Assembly (NCBI GenBank): GCA_965262315.1
Contig: CBDHFJ010000142.1
Coordinates: forward strand, 1 to 20,998
Source: JBCCFK01 sp965262315
GTDB taxonomy: Bacteria; Actinomycetota; Acidimicrobiia; Acidimicrobiales; UBA8592
Reading direction: 5' to 3'
Length of the DNA: 20,998 nt
The translations under genes and the position numbers were made by a program. This document shows positions 10,001 through 17,644 of this stretch, one piece after another; the stretch's first letter is position 1; every line of letters starts with the position of its first letter. Below the pieces are notes generated by a model that made no database searches, was not told where the DNA came from, and was given only the letters and a program-made list of their open reading frames with translations.

Positions 10001-10272
10001 CCACAGCGCCTCGGCCGCCGCGCATGCGGTGGTGGCGGATCAGGACGTCCTGGAGGGTGTTGTTGAGCGCGTGCCCCAGGTGCAGCGGCGCGGTGACGTT
10101 GGGCGGCGGGATGACGATCGAGTAGGTCTCGGCGTCGTCGGCCACGGGCTGGGCGTGGGAACACCTGGGCGTCGGCCCAGCGAGCCGTGATCTCGGTCTC
10201 GGCGTCGGCCGGTACGTACGCCTTCGGCAGCTCGGTCGGCGGCGTCGGTGCGGTGCTCTCACTGGTGCTCAT
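7063..10272 (-). CDS. valS: Valyl-tRNA synthetase (six frame breaks)
   Basis: Charges tRNA-Val with valine in the cytosol and edits mischarged threonine; an essential class Ia synthetase. All landmarks are present when the frames are joined: IPPPNVTAPLHLGHALN with the HIGH-type HLGH (10071-10082), MPGTDHAGIATQT, the CP1 editing domain with VATTRPETMLGDTAV and TPAHDPNDW, ISRQLWWGHQIPVW, DVLDTWFSSGLWPLSTMGW, KMSKS (8318-8332), the anticodon-binding domain, and a C-terminal coiled coil (about the last 65 residues, DAERSRLTKLVESKQKQ). Repaired length is about 1067 residues. Breaks lie near 7726-7728, 8750, 8823, 9897, 10013 and 10157-10159; each is cured by deleting one G/C. Because the gene is essential these are probably sequence errors. 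The segment between GHQIPVW and DVLDTW is about 90 residues, longer than in E. coli. Confidence 0.93.
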
Positions 10273-10349
10273 TGCCGCCCAACGCTACCGGCGTGAGGCG
10301 GTTCCCGAGGGGCCTTTGCCGGGGTGTGCCACCCTTGCCGACCGCTGGG

Positions 10350-11237
10350 TCAGATGCGCTCGAGCTCGGCTCCGTCGAACAGGGGCCGCACACCGTTGGC
10401 CAGTTCGTCGGCGGCCATCGCATCGTCGCTGGGACGGCCGTCGACCGAGGCCGCGGCCTCGCAGGTCGCGCGCAGGAGGCGGGCGTCGGACGAGGTGTTC
10501 GAGGAACACTCGGTCATCGGCCAGGACGTAGTGGACGGCCCGAGTCAGGGCATCGCCCTCGTCGAGCGGTTGGTACCAGGAGAAGCGGGGCCCGTCGTGG
10601 TCGGGTGCCCAGCCGGCGGCGAGCGATGGACTTGATGGTCTGCACCGCCACCTGACGCTCGCCGCAGAGGTCGAGCAGTTCCTCGACGTCGGTTGCGTAG
10701 CCCGGGATCGGCTCAGGACCGTGTGGTTGTACGGGAGCAGGACCGATGCGAAGTCGGCCTCGGCGAGGCTGCGGATGTGCATGCGGGCGATCCGCAGCCC
10801 ATGGCCGGTGACGCCGACGTGGCCGACCAGTCCCTCGTCGCGCGCCTGGAACAGGGCGGCCACCGCACCCTGGGGAGAGAAGGCCTCCTGCCACTCGTCC
10901 TCCTCGACGAGGTTGTGGAGCTGGATCAGGTCCAGGTGGTCCACGCCCATGCGCTCGAGCGAGCGCTCCAGGCTGGCCCTCGCCTCGGACCCCGAGCGAT
11001 CTCCGGTCTTGGACGCCAGGAACCAGTCGTCGCGACCTGTCGGCCAGGAACGGGGCGAGGTTGAGCTCGGAGTCGCCGTACCGGGCTGCGGTGTCGATGT
11101 GGTTGATGCCGAACTCGCGGAGCGTCTCGAAGATTCGCTCGAACAGCCGCGGGCGGACCACCGCCCATGGCCGCGGCACCGAAGATGACGCGGGAACTCT
11201 GATGGCCGGTCCTGCCGAAGGCGCGTTGCTCGATCAT
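10350..11237 (-). CDS. Aldo/keto reductase (five frame breaks)
   Basis: About 294 residues after repair, an NAD(P)H-dependent aldo/keto reductase of the (beta/alpha)8 superfamily, probably cytosolic. It starts MIEQRAFGRTGHQSSRVIFG, the usual N-terminus. The catalytic tetrad is visible: Asp and Tyr in IDTAARYGDSE, Lys in FLASKTGD, His in LDLIQLHNL. VAVQTIKSIARR and NTSSDARLL near the C-terminus fit the family pattern (cofactor-side loop). Breaks lie near 10500, 10611-10621, 10711-10713, 11035-11042 and 11158-11162; four behave as one-base insertions and one as a deletion. The stop is TGA at 10350-10352, in a frame reached only after the last correction. It is the first gene of the minus-strand series leading to valS (77-bp gap). 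Substrate unknown. Confidence 0.85.
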
Positions 11238-11255
11238 GACCTGAAGCTAGGTCAT
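11236..11255. promoter_or_regulatory. Operator-like inverted repeat over the aldo/keto reductase start
   Basis: ATGACCT-N6-AGGTCAT is a perfect 7-bp inverted repeat that covers part of the ATG start codon of the reductase (read on the minus strand). The position suggests a repressor site between the divergent units. No matching regulator gene is adjacent, so this is only a candidate. Confidence 0.4.
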
Positions 11256-11490
11256 TCGGCTGACAGCCGCTTTTGAGCAACCGGACCTGTAGTGGTAACA
11301 CAAGGCGGGTAGGGGCAGCGGTGCGCCGGCGCGGGATGCGGTGGAGACGATGGGCGAGCGGATTACACGTTCGATGGTGAACCCTTCGCCGAAGGGCCCC
11401 GAGACGCGCTCGCATGGAAAACTGCAGCGGTCCGGGAACCCCCATCCGCCCGAGCGGCATCACAGGGTCGTCCCTGTCCGGAGGAACGTC
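11238..11490. other. Divergent intergenic region upstream of the kinase/vWA cluster
   Basis: About 250 bp without a convincing gene. It holds the inverted repeat above, a small hairpin (CGGCT/AGCCG, 11257-11269) followed by TTTT, a weak promoter-like pair TTGAGC (11273) and TAACAC (11296) at 17-bp spacing on the plus strand, and a 6-bp-stem hairpin CCCTTCGCCGAAGGG (11382-11396). It must contain promoters for both directions, but none is strong enough to call firmly. Confidence 0.4.
11480..11485 (+). promoter_or_regulatory. Shine-Dalgarno GGAGGA that decides a start
   Basis: GGAGGA lies 5 nt before GTG 11491. From this GTG the frame stops after eight codons, with TGA overlapping the next GTG (11514) as GTGA. 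Adding one G in TCGTG would join both frames, so GTG 11491 is the likely true start of the zinc-ribbon gene. Confidence 0.55.
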
Positions 11491-11884
11491 GTGCCCTGTC
11501 GTCAGGTCGAGTCGTGATCGGCGTGCTGATCGCCGTGGCCGCCGTGGTCGTCCTTGTGGTCGCCGCGATCGTGCTGCGCGCCCGTCGGTCCCGTTCGATC
11601 GGCGCCGGCTCGGAGGCGGGCGATCAGTTGCAGGGCATCGCGGCGATGCCGGCCGAGGCCGCGGCCGACACCGTCGTCCCCGAGCCGGCGCCGCCACGCG
11701 CACACGGCTGCGCCAGTGCCCCCGGTGCGGCCGGCACACCGTCGAGCCGGCCCAGGGCGACCTGCGCTGCACCTTGGTGCGGGCTTCGCTGGCAACAGCC
11801 TGCGGACGCCGCCTGGCCCGACGTGAACCTCTGTTTGTGGATCCCGCCCATCGACCCGTCCGACGGTCAAGGAGAAGAACGTGA
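11491..11884 (+). CDS. Small membrane-anchored zinc-ribbon protein (frame-broken, end uncertain)
   Basis: A short protein with an N-terminal hydrophobic helix (IGVLIAVAAVVVLVVAAIVL) followed by RARRSRS, then an Ala/Pro-rich linker and a four-cysteine zinc ribbon: CPRC (11717-11728) and, after skipping one T near 11774, CTWC (11768-11780). By the positive-inside rule the ribbon would be cytoplasmic. Breaks are inferred near 11513, 11693 and 11774. The end is unclear: one frame stops at 11826, and another at 11882-11884, one base before the vWA start; I give the longer span. It is the first gene of the cluster. TerY-P-type systems often contain zinc ribbons fused to a kinase or vWA protein, so a separate anchored ribbon would fit an adaptor role (inference). 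I do not recognise a named family. Confidence 0.5.
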
Positions 11885-11885
11885 C

Positions 11886-12670
11886 ATGACCTATCAGCAG
11901 GAGATCAGCCGCCAACACCGGCGTGCATCATGTTCCTGGTGGATCAGTCGGGCTCGATGATGGAGCCGCTGGGTGGCGACGAGACCGTGTCCAAGTGCCA
12001 CGGCGTGGCGGATGCGATCAACAAGATCCTGCTCGAGTTGATCCTGAAATCGGTCCAAGAGCCAGGACGAAGGCCCGCGCCACTTCTTCGACATCGGCAT
12101 GGTGGGCTACGGCGCAACGGTGGGATCGGCGTACGGCGGGCTGGACGGGCGCGACCTCGTCTCCATCGTGGAGCTCACGCAGCACCCCCTGGTGGCGGAC
12201 CAGCCCAAATGGCTCGAGCCCCGGGCGGACGGTCCCACCCCGATGGGTGCGGCGATCGCGCACAGCCGGCGGCCTGTTGGCGGGCTGGGCCAACTCGCAT
12301 GCGTCGTCGTTCCCGCCGATCGTGATCAACATCAGCGACGGGGCGCCCACCGACGAGGTCGCCACCTGGGTCGAGCGCCTGACCTCGATCACCACCGAGG
12401 ACGGCAACCTGCTCCTGTTCAATCTCAACATCTCGCGGTTCGCCGATCCGCCCGTGCTGTTCCCGTCGTCGCCCGACGCGTTGCCCAACGAGTTGGCCAA
12501 GACCCTGTTCGGGTGGTCGTCGGTGCTGCCGCCGTCGATGTTCCGCGAGGCCGCGCAGGCCCCGTCCTCTCGAGCCCGGTGCCCGGGGATTCGGCTACAA
12601 CGGCGACTTCAACGCCATCGTGGACTTCCTGGTCACGGGCACCCAGGTGGTGCGGGAGATCTCCACGTGA
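11886..12670 (+). CDS. von Willebrand factor A domain protein, TerY-like (four frame breaks)
   Basis: About 260 residues after repair; a single vWA domain covers nearly the whole protein, as in TerY-type proteins. MIDAS metal-site residues are all visible: DQSGS (Asp codon at 11942), Thr in GPTPMGAAIAHS and Asp in NISDGAPTDE. FFDIGMVGYGATVGSAYGG, GRDLVSIVEL and LLLFNLNIS match the TerY-like pattern. No signal peptide is seen, so it is probably a cytosolic metal-dependent binding protein. Breaks lie near 11917-11921, 12055, 12266 and 12571; joined frames give ISRQHPACIMFLVDQSGSM, SVKSQDEGPRHFF, IAHSGGLLAGW and SSEPGARGFGYNG. AAGGAG precedes ATG 11886 at 11-nt spacing. The TGA overlaps the GTG start of the PP2C gene (GTGA). 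Confidence 0.85.
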
Positions 12671-13412
12671 CCAGCACGGTCGCGCTTCGGGCGTCGATCT
12701 CGTCGTTCGGGGTTCCCAAGGCCGGGAACACCGACCGCGAGTGGGAGGACGCGGCCTCGCACAGCGAGCGCACCGGTCGCTTCGCGATCGCCGATGGCGC
12801 GGCCGCCGCATTCCAGGCGGGCGCGTGGAGTCACCTGTTGGCTTCACGGTTCGTCGAGGATGCGAGCAGCCTCGAGAGCGACGAGCGCTTCGAGGCGTGG
12901 CGCGCCGATGCCGCAGCCGAATGGCGCGTCGGCACCGAGGTGGGCGACGACGCCGCCCTACTACCTGCGCGAGGCGCAGGGGCGAGGCAGCCATTCGACC
13001 CTGTTGGGCGTCAGCCTGAACCAGACGGGCGGCTTCGAGGTCATCGCCGTCGGCGACAGCTGGCCTGTTCCAGGTGCGGGGCGCAACCATCCTGAACAGC
13101 TTCCCGGTCAGCTCGGTCGACGAGTTCGGCTTCCATCCCGACCTCGTCTCCACCGGTGGCGGCGAGACCCCGACCCCCAAGCTGGGCTCGCGGCAAGCTG
13201 CGGGAGGGGGACGTGCTGATCGCGGCCACCGATGCGGCTGCCGAATGGATCATGCGCTGCCGCGACGAGGGTCGCACCGACGTGATCGAGGTGCTGGTGG
13301 GCGCGGAGGGTTCGATCGACGACGTGGTCATCGCGGCCCGAGAGCGCGGTGATCTCCGCAACGACGACGTGGCCGTCGTCCGGTGCCGGCTCGAGAGGAG
13401 CGGCCGTCGTGA
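12667..13412 (+). CDS. PP2C-family Ser/Thr protein phosphatase (four frame breaks)
   Basis: About 247 residues after repair, a compact PP2C/PPM phosphatase, Mn/Mg-dependent, cytosolic, expected to reverse the phosphorylation made by the neighbouring kinases. Motifs in order: AGNTDREWEDAA near the N-terminus, FAIADGAAAAF (the Asp-Gly metal site, a divergent DGxGG), YYLREAQGRGSHSTLLG, VIAVGDSCLFQVRG, SFPVSS, GDVLIAATDAAAEW (metal-binding Asp), and NDDVAVV (Asn-Asp). Breaks lie near 12956-12958, 13062, 13186 and 13393-13399; the last must be corrected for the protein to end at TGA 13410-13412, which overlaps the next GTG. The start is GTG 12667, overlapping the vWA stop. Both 4-bp overlaps argue for coupled translation with its neighbours. 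Confidence 0.85.
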
Positions 13413-14491
13413 GCGCCGGCGAGGTCCGGTGGCCCGACGCCAGCACGTACGCCATGGCGGCGCGCGACACCGACTCCTTCTTCCTGCACCCCGAGTTCGC
13501 CCAGGCCACGTTGCGGCGGTCGCCGCTCGGCCTGCCCCTGCCGGCCACCGGTCGCAACGCCGCGGTCTTCCAGGCTTCGTTGGGTGATGGCGCTGTGGCG
13601 GTGCGTGTCTTCACCAGGCCGCCCGCGCAGGGCCCGGAGCGGTACCGGCTGATCGGACAGCACCTTCGCGAGCTGGAGGGCACGGTCTTCCCGAGAGTGC
13701 AGTGGCTGTCCGAGGCGGTGGCGGTCGAGAACGCGCACTGGCCGATGGTGCGCATGGACTGGATCGAGGGCTGGACGCTGGACGATTGGGTCCGCGATCA
13801 CCTGGATCGTCCCGACCTGTTGTTGGACCTCGCCCAGAGCTGGGACGAGCTGTTCATCTATCTCGACCACAGCCACATCGCGCACGGCGACCTCCAGCAC
13901 GGCAACGTGCTCATCGACGCCGATGGACAGATCAAGCTGGTCGATCTGGACGGGATGTGGATCCCGGCACTCGAGGCCATCCCGGCCCAGGAGTACGGAC
14001 ACGCCCACTTCCAGCACCCGGGCCGGGCCGATGACCGGATCTGGAACGCCCGCATGGACGGCTTTGCCGCGCTGTTGATCGGCATCAGCGTGCGGGCGTT
14101 GGCCCGCCGCCCCGAGCTCTGGGAGACCTACAACGACGGCGGCAACAACCTGATCTTCCTCGCCGACGACTTCGAGGACCTCGAGCGCCCGATCTGGGCC
14201 GACCTGCTGGCCATCGACGACGATCGGCTCCGCTTCCGGATCGAGAAGCTCCGTCGGGCCTGTCAGGAGGACTGCGCCCGCCTGGTGGGCCCGCTCGACA
14301 TGCTCAACGACGACAAGCCCGACGCCGTGGTGCCGGGCGTGCCGCAGTGGCTGTCGGCGGCGATGTCGCCCGAACCCGAGCCTGCGCCGGCGCCGCCGGC
14401 CACCGAGGACCGTGTACCCGTCTGGGCGTTGGCGCTTGCCGTCGTCGCCGTGATCGTCCTCGCCGTCGTCGGCGTGGTGGTCCTGGGGTAG
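13409..14491 (+). CDS. Tail-anchored protein-kinase-like protein (HGDLQHGN type)
   Basis: 360 residues, unbroken. Residues about 45-300 are a divergent protein-kinase fold of the type usually found next to vWA and PP2C genes: VAVRVFTR at 63-70 (strand beta-3, with Arg66 where most kinases have Lys), ERYRLIGQHL, RMDWIEGWTL, HGDLQHGN at 159-166 (catalytic Asp161, Asn166), LVDLDGM at 178-183 (Asp179 at the DFG position) and FQHPGR at 201-206. A Pro/Glu linker (320-332) leads to one C-terminal membrane helix (about 338-358) ending the protein, so it is tail-anchored with the kinase in the cytosol. Asp/Asn metal ligands are kept, so it may be active despite the Arg. The GTG start overlaps the PP2C stop; the next gene starts within 10 bp of its TAG. 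Confidence 0.88.
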   Translation: MSAGEVRWPDASTYAMAARDTDSFFLHPEFAQATLRRSPLGLPLPATGRNAAVFQASLGDGAVAVRVFTRPPAQGPERYRLIGQHLRELEGTVFPRVQWLSEAVAVENAHWPMVRMDWIEGWTLDDWVRDHLDRPDLLLDLAQSWDELFIYLDHSHIAHGDLQHGNVLIDADGQIKLVDLDGMWIPALEAIPAQEYGHAHFQHPGRADDRIWNARMDGFAALLIGISVRALARRPELWETYNDGGNNLIFLADDFEDLERPIWADLLAIDDDRLRFRIEKLRRACQEDCARLVGPLDMLNDDKPDAVVPGVPQWLSAAMSPEPEPAPAPPATEDRVPVWALALAVVAVIVLAVVGVVVLG

Positions 14492-14500
14492 GTGGCGGCG

Positions 14501-16477
14501 ATGCGGGTGGGTGAGACGTTCGGAAGCTACGAGGTGGGGGAGCTGATCGGCAGCGGCGGTTTCGCCGATGTCTTCCTCTGCTACCACCAGGGTCTCCAGA
14601 CCAAGGTGGCGGTCAAGGTGCTGCATCCGCACCTGTCCCGTGACGACGCGATTCGCGAGCGGTTCCTGCAAGAGGCGCAGATCCAGTGGCGAGCGGACTC
14701 GGACCGGGTCATCCAGGTGACCCACGTGGATCAGCTGACCGACGGGCGCCCGTACCTGGTGATGCGGTACGCGGATCTGGGCACCCTGCACGACCTGATC
14801 CGTGACCGGGTGGCGACCCACGGGACCTTGTTCTCGTTGAAGGAGACGGTGGGGATCGGCCTGGAGCTGGTCGACTGCCTCGGCGTGCTCCGCGATCGCG
14901 AGATCGTTCACCGCGACCTGAAGCCGGTGAACCTGTTGCTCAAGTCGATTCGCACGCCGGACCACCGGCGAGCGGAGAAGTTCGGACTGCCCGCCAACGA
15001 GCGCCTGGTCCTGTCGGACTTCGGATTGGCGAAGCGTCTCCAGGACGGCACGAACCTGGCGTCGCAGATCGGCGGGACGCCGGCCTACATGGCGCCCGAG
15101 CTGGGGTCGATCACCGCCGAGGTCGGGTGGCAGGCCGATCTCTTCGCGATCGGTGTCATCATCCACGAGCTCGCCACCGGCTCGGTGCCGTGGCCGGATC
15201 GGACGCTCGCGTCGGTGGCCGACGTCGACCTCGACCTGGTCAACGTCCGCGGGCCTCGGCCCGATCTGCCGGACAACGTCGACGAGCTGCTCCGCCGAGC
15301 TTTGGCGGTCGACCCCGCCGATCGACACGACTCCCCGGAGGCCTTCGCCGAGGAGCTGGCCGATCTGGTCACGGCGAGCGCACCGCAGCGGGGGCCGGCA
15401 CCGCCCGCAGCGGTCACGGTGTCCGATGCCTGCCGCAGCGCGCTGGCGACCGCCTCCGGAGACCCACGCTGGGCCCACCGGGTCCCCGACGCCCGAGCCC
15501 ACCTCGACGCTCCCGTCCGCATCGGCGTGGTCGGCGGCAACCGGCTGAGCCCCATACCGCTCGGACTCAAGTTGGTGGGCGAGCGCCCGCCACCCGGCGA
15601 GGCGTCGTTGCTCGGCTCGGTGATCGTGCGTCTCCAGCATGGCGAGAACGGGGCATTGACCGCCGTCCTGCCCGGGGGCGACCGCCGGGCCGGGTCCTGG
15701 CGCAAGGACGACGATGGCTATCTGCACCTCGACCTGCCGGTCGCGGCCTGGTCGATCCAGTCGCTCGAGCTGTCCTTCGCCCGCGCCGATCTGGAGGGCG
15801 TCGAGATCATCGACGTTCCCCACGCCGCGCTCCGACGCAATCGCGACCAGGTGTCGGCGGTGTACGAGTCGCTCGACATCGTGGCGGTGGGTCTGCCCGG
15901 CGAGCGGTCGGCCGGCCACGCCGCCGTCGACGAGGTGCTGTCCCTCGGGCAGGACGGCGGTCCCTTCGCCGTGGTCGGCGTGCGCCAGCTGGGCGTGTCC
16001 GCGGAGTCGGTTCATCCGGTGGTGCTGGGCACGGTTCCCGCCGACGACACCATCGAGCTGCGGGTGCTGATCGATGAGCTGCTGTCGGGTCGTCGACGGG
16101 AGATGACGCGAGCCAGCGCATCGCTGCTGGCCCTGCAGGGCGGTGAGCGTGAGCTGCCACCCTCTGCCCGAGAAGTGGTCGAGCGCTATCCGGAGGCGGG
16201 CGAGTTGACTGCGCTCCGGCGCGATCTGCTCGCCAGCCGGCTCGACGCAGGGACGCGCCGCCGCCTGCATCGCCTGCTGGGCCGACGGATGGCGGCGGCC
16301 CGGCTCGGCGTGGTCGCGGATGCGCCCCTGCCGATGTTGATCGATCACGCTGCCGACGAGCAGCGGGCCTGGCGGCGGGCCGAGGGTGCCGCCATCGAAC
16401 CGTCGCAGCTGGTCGTGGGCTCGCTCGAGCGCCTCGAGGGCACGCTTCGGGCTCGGCTGGACGGAGCGACGCTGTGA
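14501..16477 (+). CDS. Ser/Thr protein kinase fused to a degenerate dynamin-like GTPase domain
   Basis: 658 residues from ATG 14501 (661 from GTG 14492); AGGTGG lies 5 nt before the ATG. Residues about 10-290 form a complete Hanks-type kinase: IGSGGFADV (16-24), VAVKV with Lys39, HRDLKPVN (137-144), DFG (173-175), GTPAYMAPE (192-200). The remaining 360 residues hold no transmembrane helix. From 336 they follow the bacterial dynamin-like GTPase pattern: LDAPVRIGVVG, then VGERPPPGEASLLGSVIVRL (359-378), a beta-rich part, and VEIIDVPHAAL (434-444) where DxPG should be. The P-loop GKS/T is absent (GGNRLSPIPL), DxPG reads DVPH, and no N/TKxD is seen, so nucleotide binding is probably lost. The C-terminal 130 residues are helical. 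Cytosolic; it probably targets the PASTA or vWA neighbours (inference). Confidence 0.85.
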   Translation: MRVGETFGSYEVGELIGSGGFADVFLCYHQGLQTKVAVKVLHPHLSRDDAIRERFLQEAQIQWRADSDRVIQVTHVDQLTDGRPYLVMRYADLGTLHDLIRDRVATHGTLFSLKETVGIGLELVDCLGVLRDREIVHRDLKPVNLLLKSIRTPDHRRAEKFGLPANERLVLSDFGLAKRLQDGTNLASQIGGTPAYMAPELGSITAEVGWQADLFAIGVIIHELATGSVPWPDRTLASVADVDLDLVNVRGPRPDLPDNVDELLRRALAVDPADRHDSPEAFAEELADLVTASAPQRGPAPPAAVTVSDACRSALATASGDPRWAHRVPDARAHLDAPVRIGVVGGNRLSPIPLGLKLVGERPPPGEASLLGSVIVRLQHGENGALTAVLPGGDRRAGSWRKDDDGYLHLDLPVAAWSIQSLELSFARADLEGVEIIDVPHAALRRNRDQVSAVYESLDIVAVGLPGERSAGHAAVDEVLSLGQDGGPFAVVGVRQLGVSAESVHPVVLGTVPADDTIELRVLIDELLSGRRREMTRASASLLALQGGERELPPSAREVVERYPEAGELTALRRDLLASRLDAGTRRRLHRLLGRRMAAARLGVVADAPLPMLIDHAADEQRAWRRAEGAAIEPSQLVVGSLERLEGTLRARLDGATL

Positions 16478-16493
16478 TGGTGACAGGTGAGTC

Positions 16494-16500
16494 GGGAGGA
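16494..16500 (+). promoter_or_regulatory. Shine-Dalgarno for the PASTA gene
   Basis: GGGAGGA lies 7 nt before ATG 16508. It favours this start over the in-frame GTG at 16487, which has no such site. Confidence 0.75.
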
Positions 16501-16507
16501 TGGTTCG

Positions 16508-17581
16508 ATGAGTGACGAGGAACCACGGAACAACTGGGACTGGGAGCAGCCCGAGACCGGGCTGATCCGCGGCGACGTGCCGACGGCTCCGATGGAGGAC
16601 ATCGGCACCGGTGACGCTGCCGGCACCACGCTCCGCGGCGAGCCGGGTCCCGGCACTCCGCTGCCGCCCCCGGACTCCGGAGGTGGGGTCGATCGCCGCA
16701 AGGCGGTGTGGATGGTGGCGCTCCTGGCGCTGGTGGCCCTCGTGGTCGTCGGCGTGGTGGCGCTCACCGGTGGCGACGGCGACGGTGATCGTCTGGTGGC
16801 GGTGCCGGACCTGACCGGACTCGATCAGGATGGGGCCGAGGCCGAGCTTCGAGCTGCCGGCCTGACACTGGGTGACGTCCGGACCGAGCCGGGCGAGGCG
16901 GGCGAGGTGCTGTCGCAGACGCCGGCCCGCGGCGCCGACGCTGACGAAGGGGCGTCGATCGACATCGTGGTGGGCGACGGCAGCGGGGGCGAGGAGCCCA
17001 CCCCCGACGCCGAACCCACGCCCACGCCCACGGCCGAGCCGACGTCCGAGCCGGAGCCCGACATCGTGGTCGTGCCCGAGGTCAACGGTCTGCCCGCCGC
17101 CGAGGCCCAGGACAAGCTGGAGACGGCCGGCCTGGTCGTGCAGGTCCGCCAGGTCGCCGATGCCAGCGTTCCCGAGGGCAGCGCCATCGCCACCAGCCCG
17201 GCACACCTGGCCGAGCTCGAGGCCGGCGACGAAGTGGTGCTGCTCATCTCGAGCGGCCCTGCGATGCTCGGCGTGCCCGACGTGACGGGCCGCAACCCGC
17301 TGGATGCATCGGCGGAGCTGGTCAACCTGGGCTTCGACGTGGAGACGTCGACCTGTGTGCTCGAGCCCGACCAGGAGGGTGACGCGCTGGTCGTCGAACA
17401 GACACCGCCCGGCGGCGAGGAGGCCGAGCTCGGCGCGAGCATCGACCTCTGCGTCGGCGAGGCACCGACGCCCACCCCGGTCCCGCCGACCCCGACACCG
17501 CGCCCGGTCGCGCCGCCGACGCCGGTGCCGCCGACGCCGGTGCCCGAGCCCGACTGCCCGATCACCGATGACACGTGCTGA
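16508..17581 (+). CDS. Single-pass membrane protein with three PASTA domains
   Basis: 357 residues. The cytosolic N-terminus (1-65) is acidic and Gly/Pro-rich with several Ser/Thr (ETGLI, VPTAPME), a possible phospho-acceptor region. RRK then precedes a membrane helix at about 67-87. Outside are three PASTA-like repeats (about 96-156, 187-249 and 254-317: VPDLTGL, VPEVNGL, VPDVTGR, each with a helix and a Q/S-x-P turn), separated by a TP/EP-rich linker (161-185). The tail is Pro-Thr-rich with Cys350 and Cys357, which may form a disulfide or cross-link. PASTA domains bind peptidoglycan or beta-lactam-like ligands and usually sit on PknB-type kinases. Here they are in a separate protein 30 bp after a kinase that lacks them, so this may be the sensor half of a split receptor. 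Confidence 0.88.
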   Translation: MSDEEPRNNWDWEQPETGLIRGDVPTAPMEDIGTGDAAGTTLRGEPGPGTPLPPPDSGGGVDRRKAVWMVALLALVALVVVGVVALTGGDGDGDRLVAVPDLTGLDQDGAEAELRAAGLTLGDVRTEPGEAGEVLSQTPARGADADEGASIDIVVGDGSGGEEPTPDAEPTPTPTAEPTSEPEPDIVVVPEVNGLPAAEAQDKLETAGLVVQVRQVADASVPEGSAIATSPAHLAELEAGDEVVLLISSGPAMLGVPDVTGRNPLDASAELVNLGFDVETSTCVLEPDQEGDALVVEQTPPGGEEAELGASIDLCVGEAPTPTPVPPTPTPRPVAPPTPVPPTPVPEPDCPITDDTC

Positions 17582-17589
17582 TCCTCGAC

Positions 17590-17644
17590 CAGCTCGCAAC
17601 GAACAACGATCAGCTCGCAACGAACAACGATCATTCGCAACGAA
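17590..17644. repeat. 21-bp tandem repeats in the leader of the FG-GAP gene
   Basis: Two identical 21-bp copies (17590-17610 and 17611-17631, beginning CAGCTCGCAACGAAC) are followed by a degenerate partial copy (17632-17644) whose CGCAACGAA runs straight into the Shine-Dalgarno AAGGAG. The block fills nearly all of the 74-bp gap after the PASTA stop. The unit is AT-richer than the surroundings and a multiple of three, so an upstream in-frame GTG (17575) would translate it as QLATNND repeats. Confidence 0.9.

Noticed and set aside
11257..11274. Hairpin plus TTTT as an intrinsic terminator on the plus strand
   Set aside because: The stem is only 5 bp and no plus-strand gene ends upstream of it.
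11491..11517. Eight-codon mini-ORF with strong Shine-Dalgarno ahead of the zinc-ribbon gene, as a leader peptide
   Set aside because: The many one-base breaks nearby make it more likely that this is the true start of the zinc-ribbon gene with one base missing; no codon bias typical of attenuation is seen.
989..13412. Programmed ribosomal frameshifting or true pseudogenes
   Set aside because: Too many sites, no shared slippery heptamer or downstream structure, and essential valS is affected six times; sequence error explains them better.
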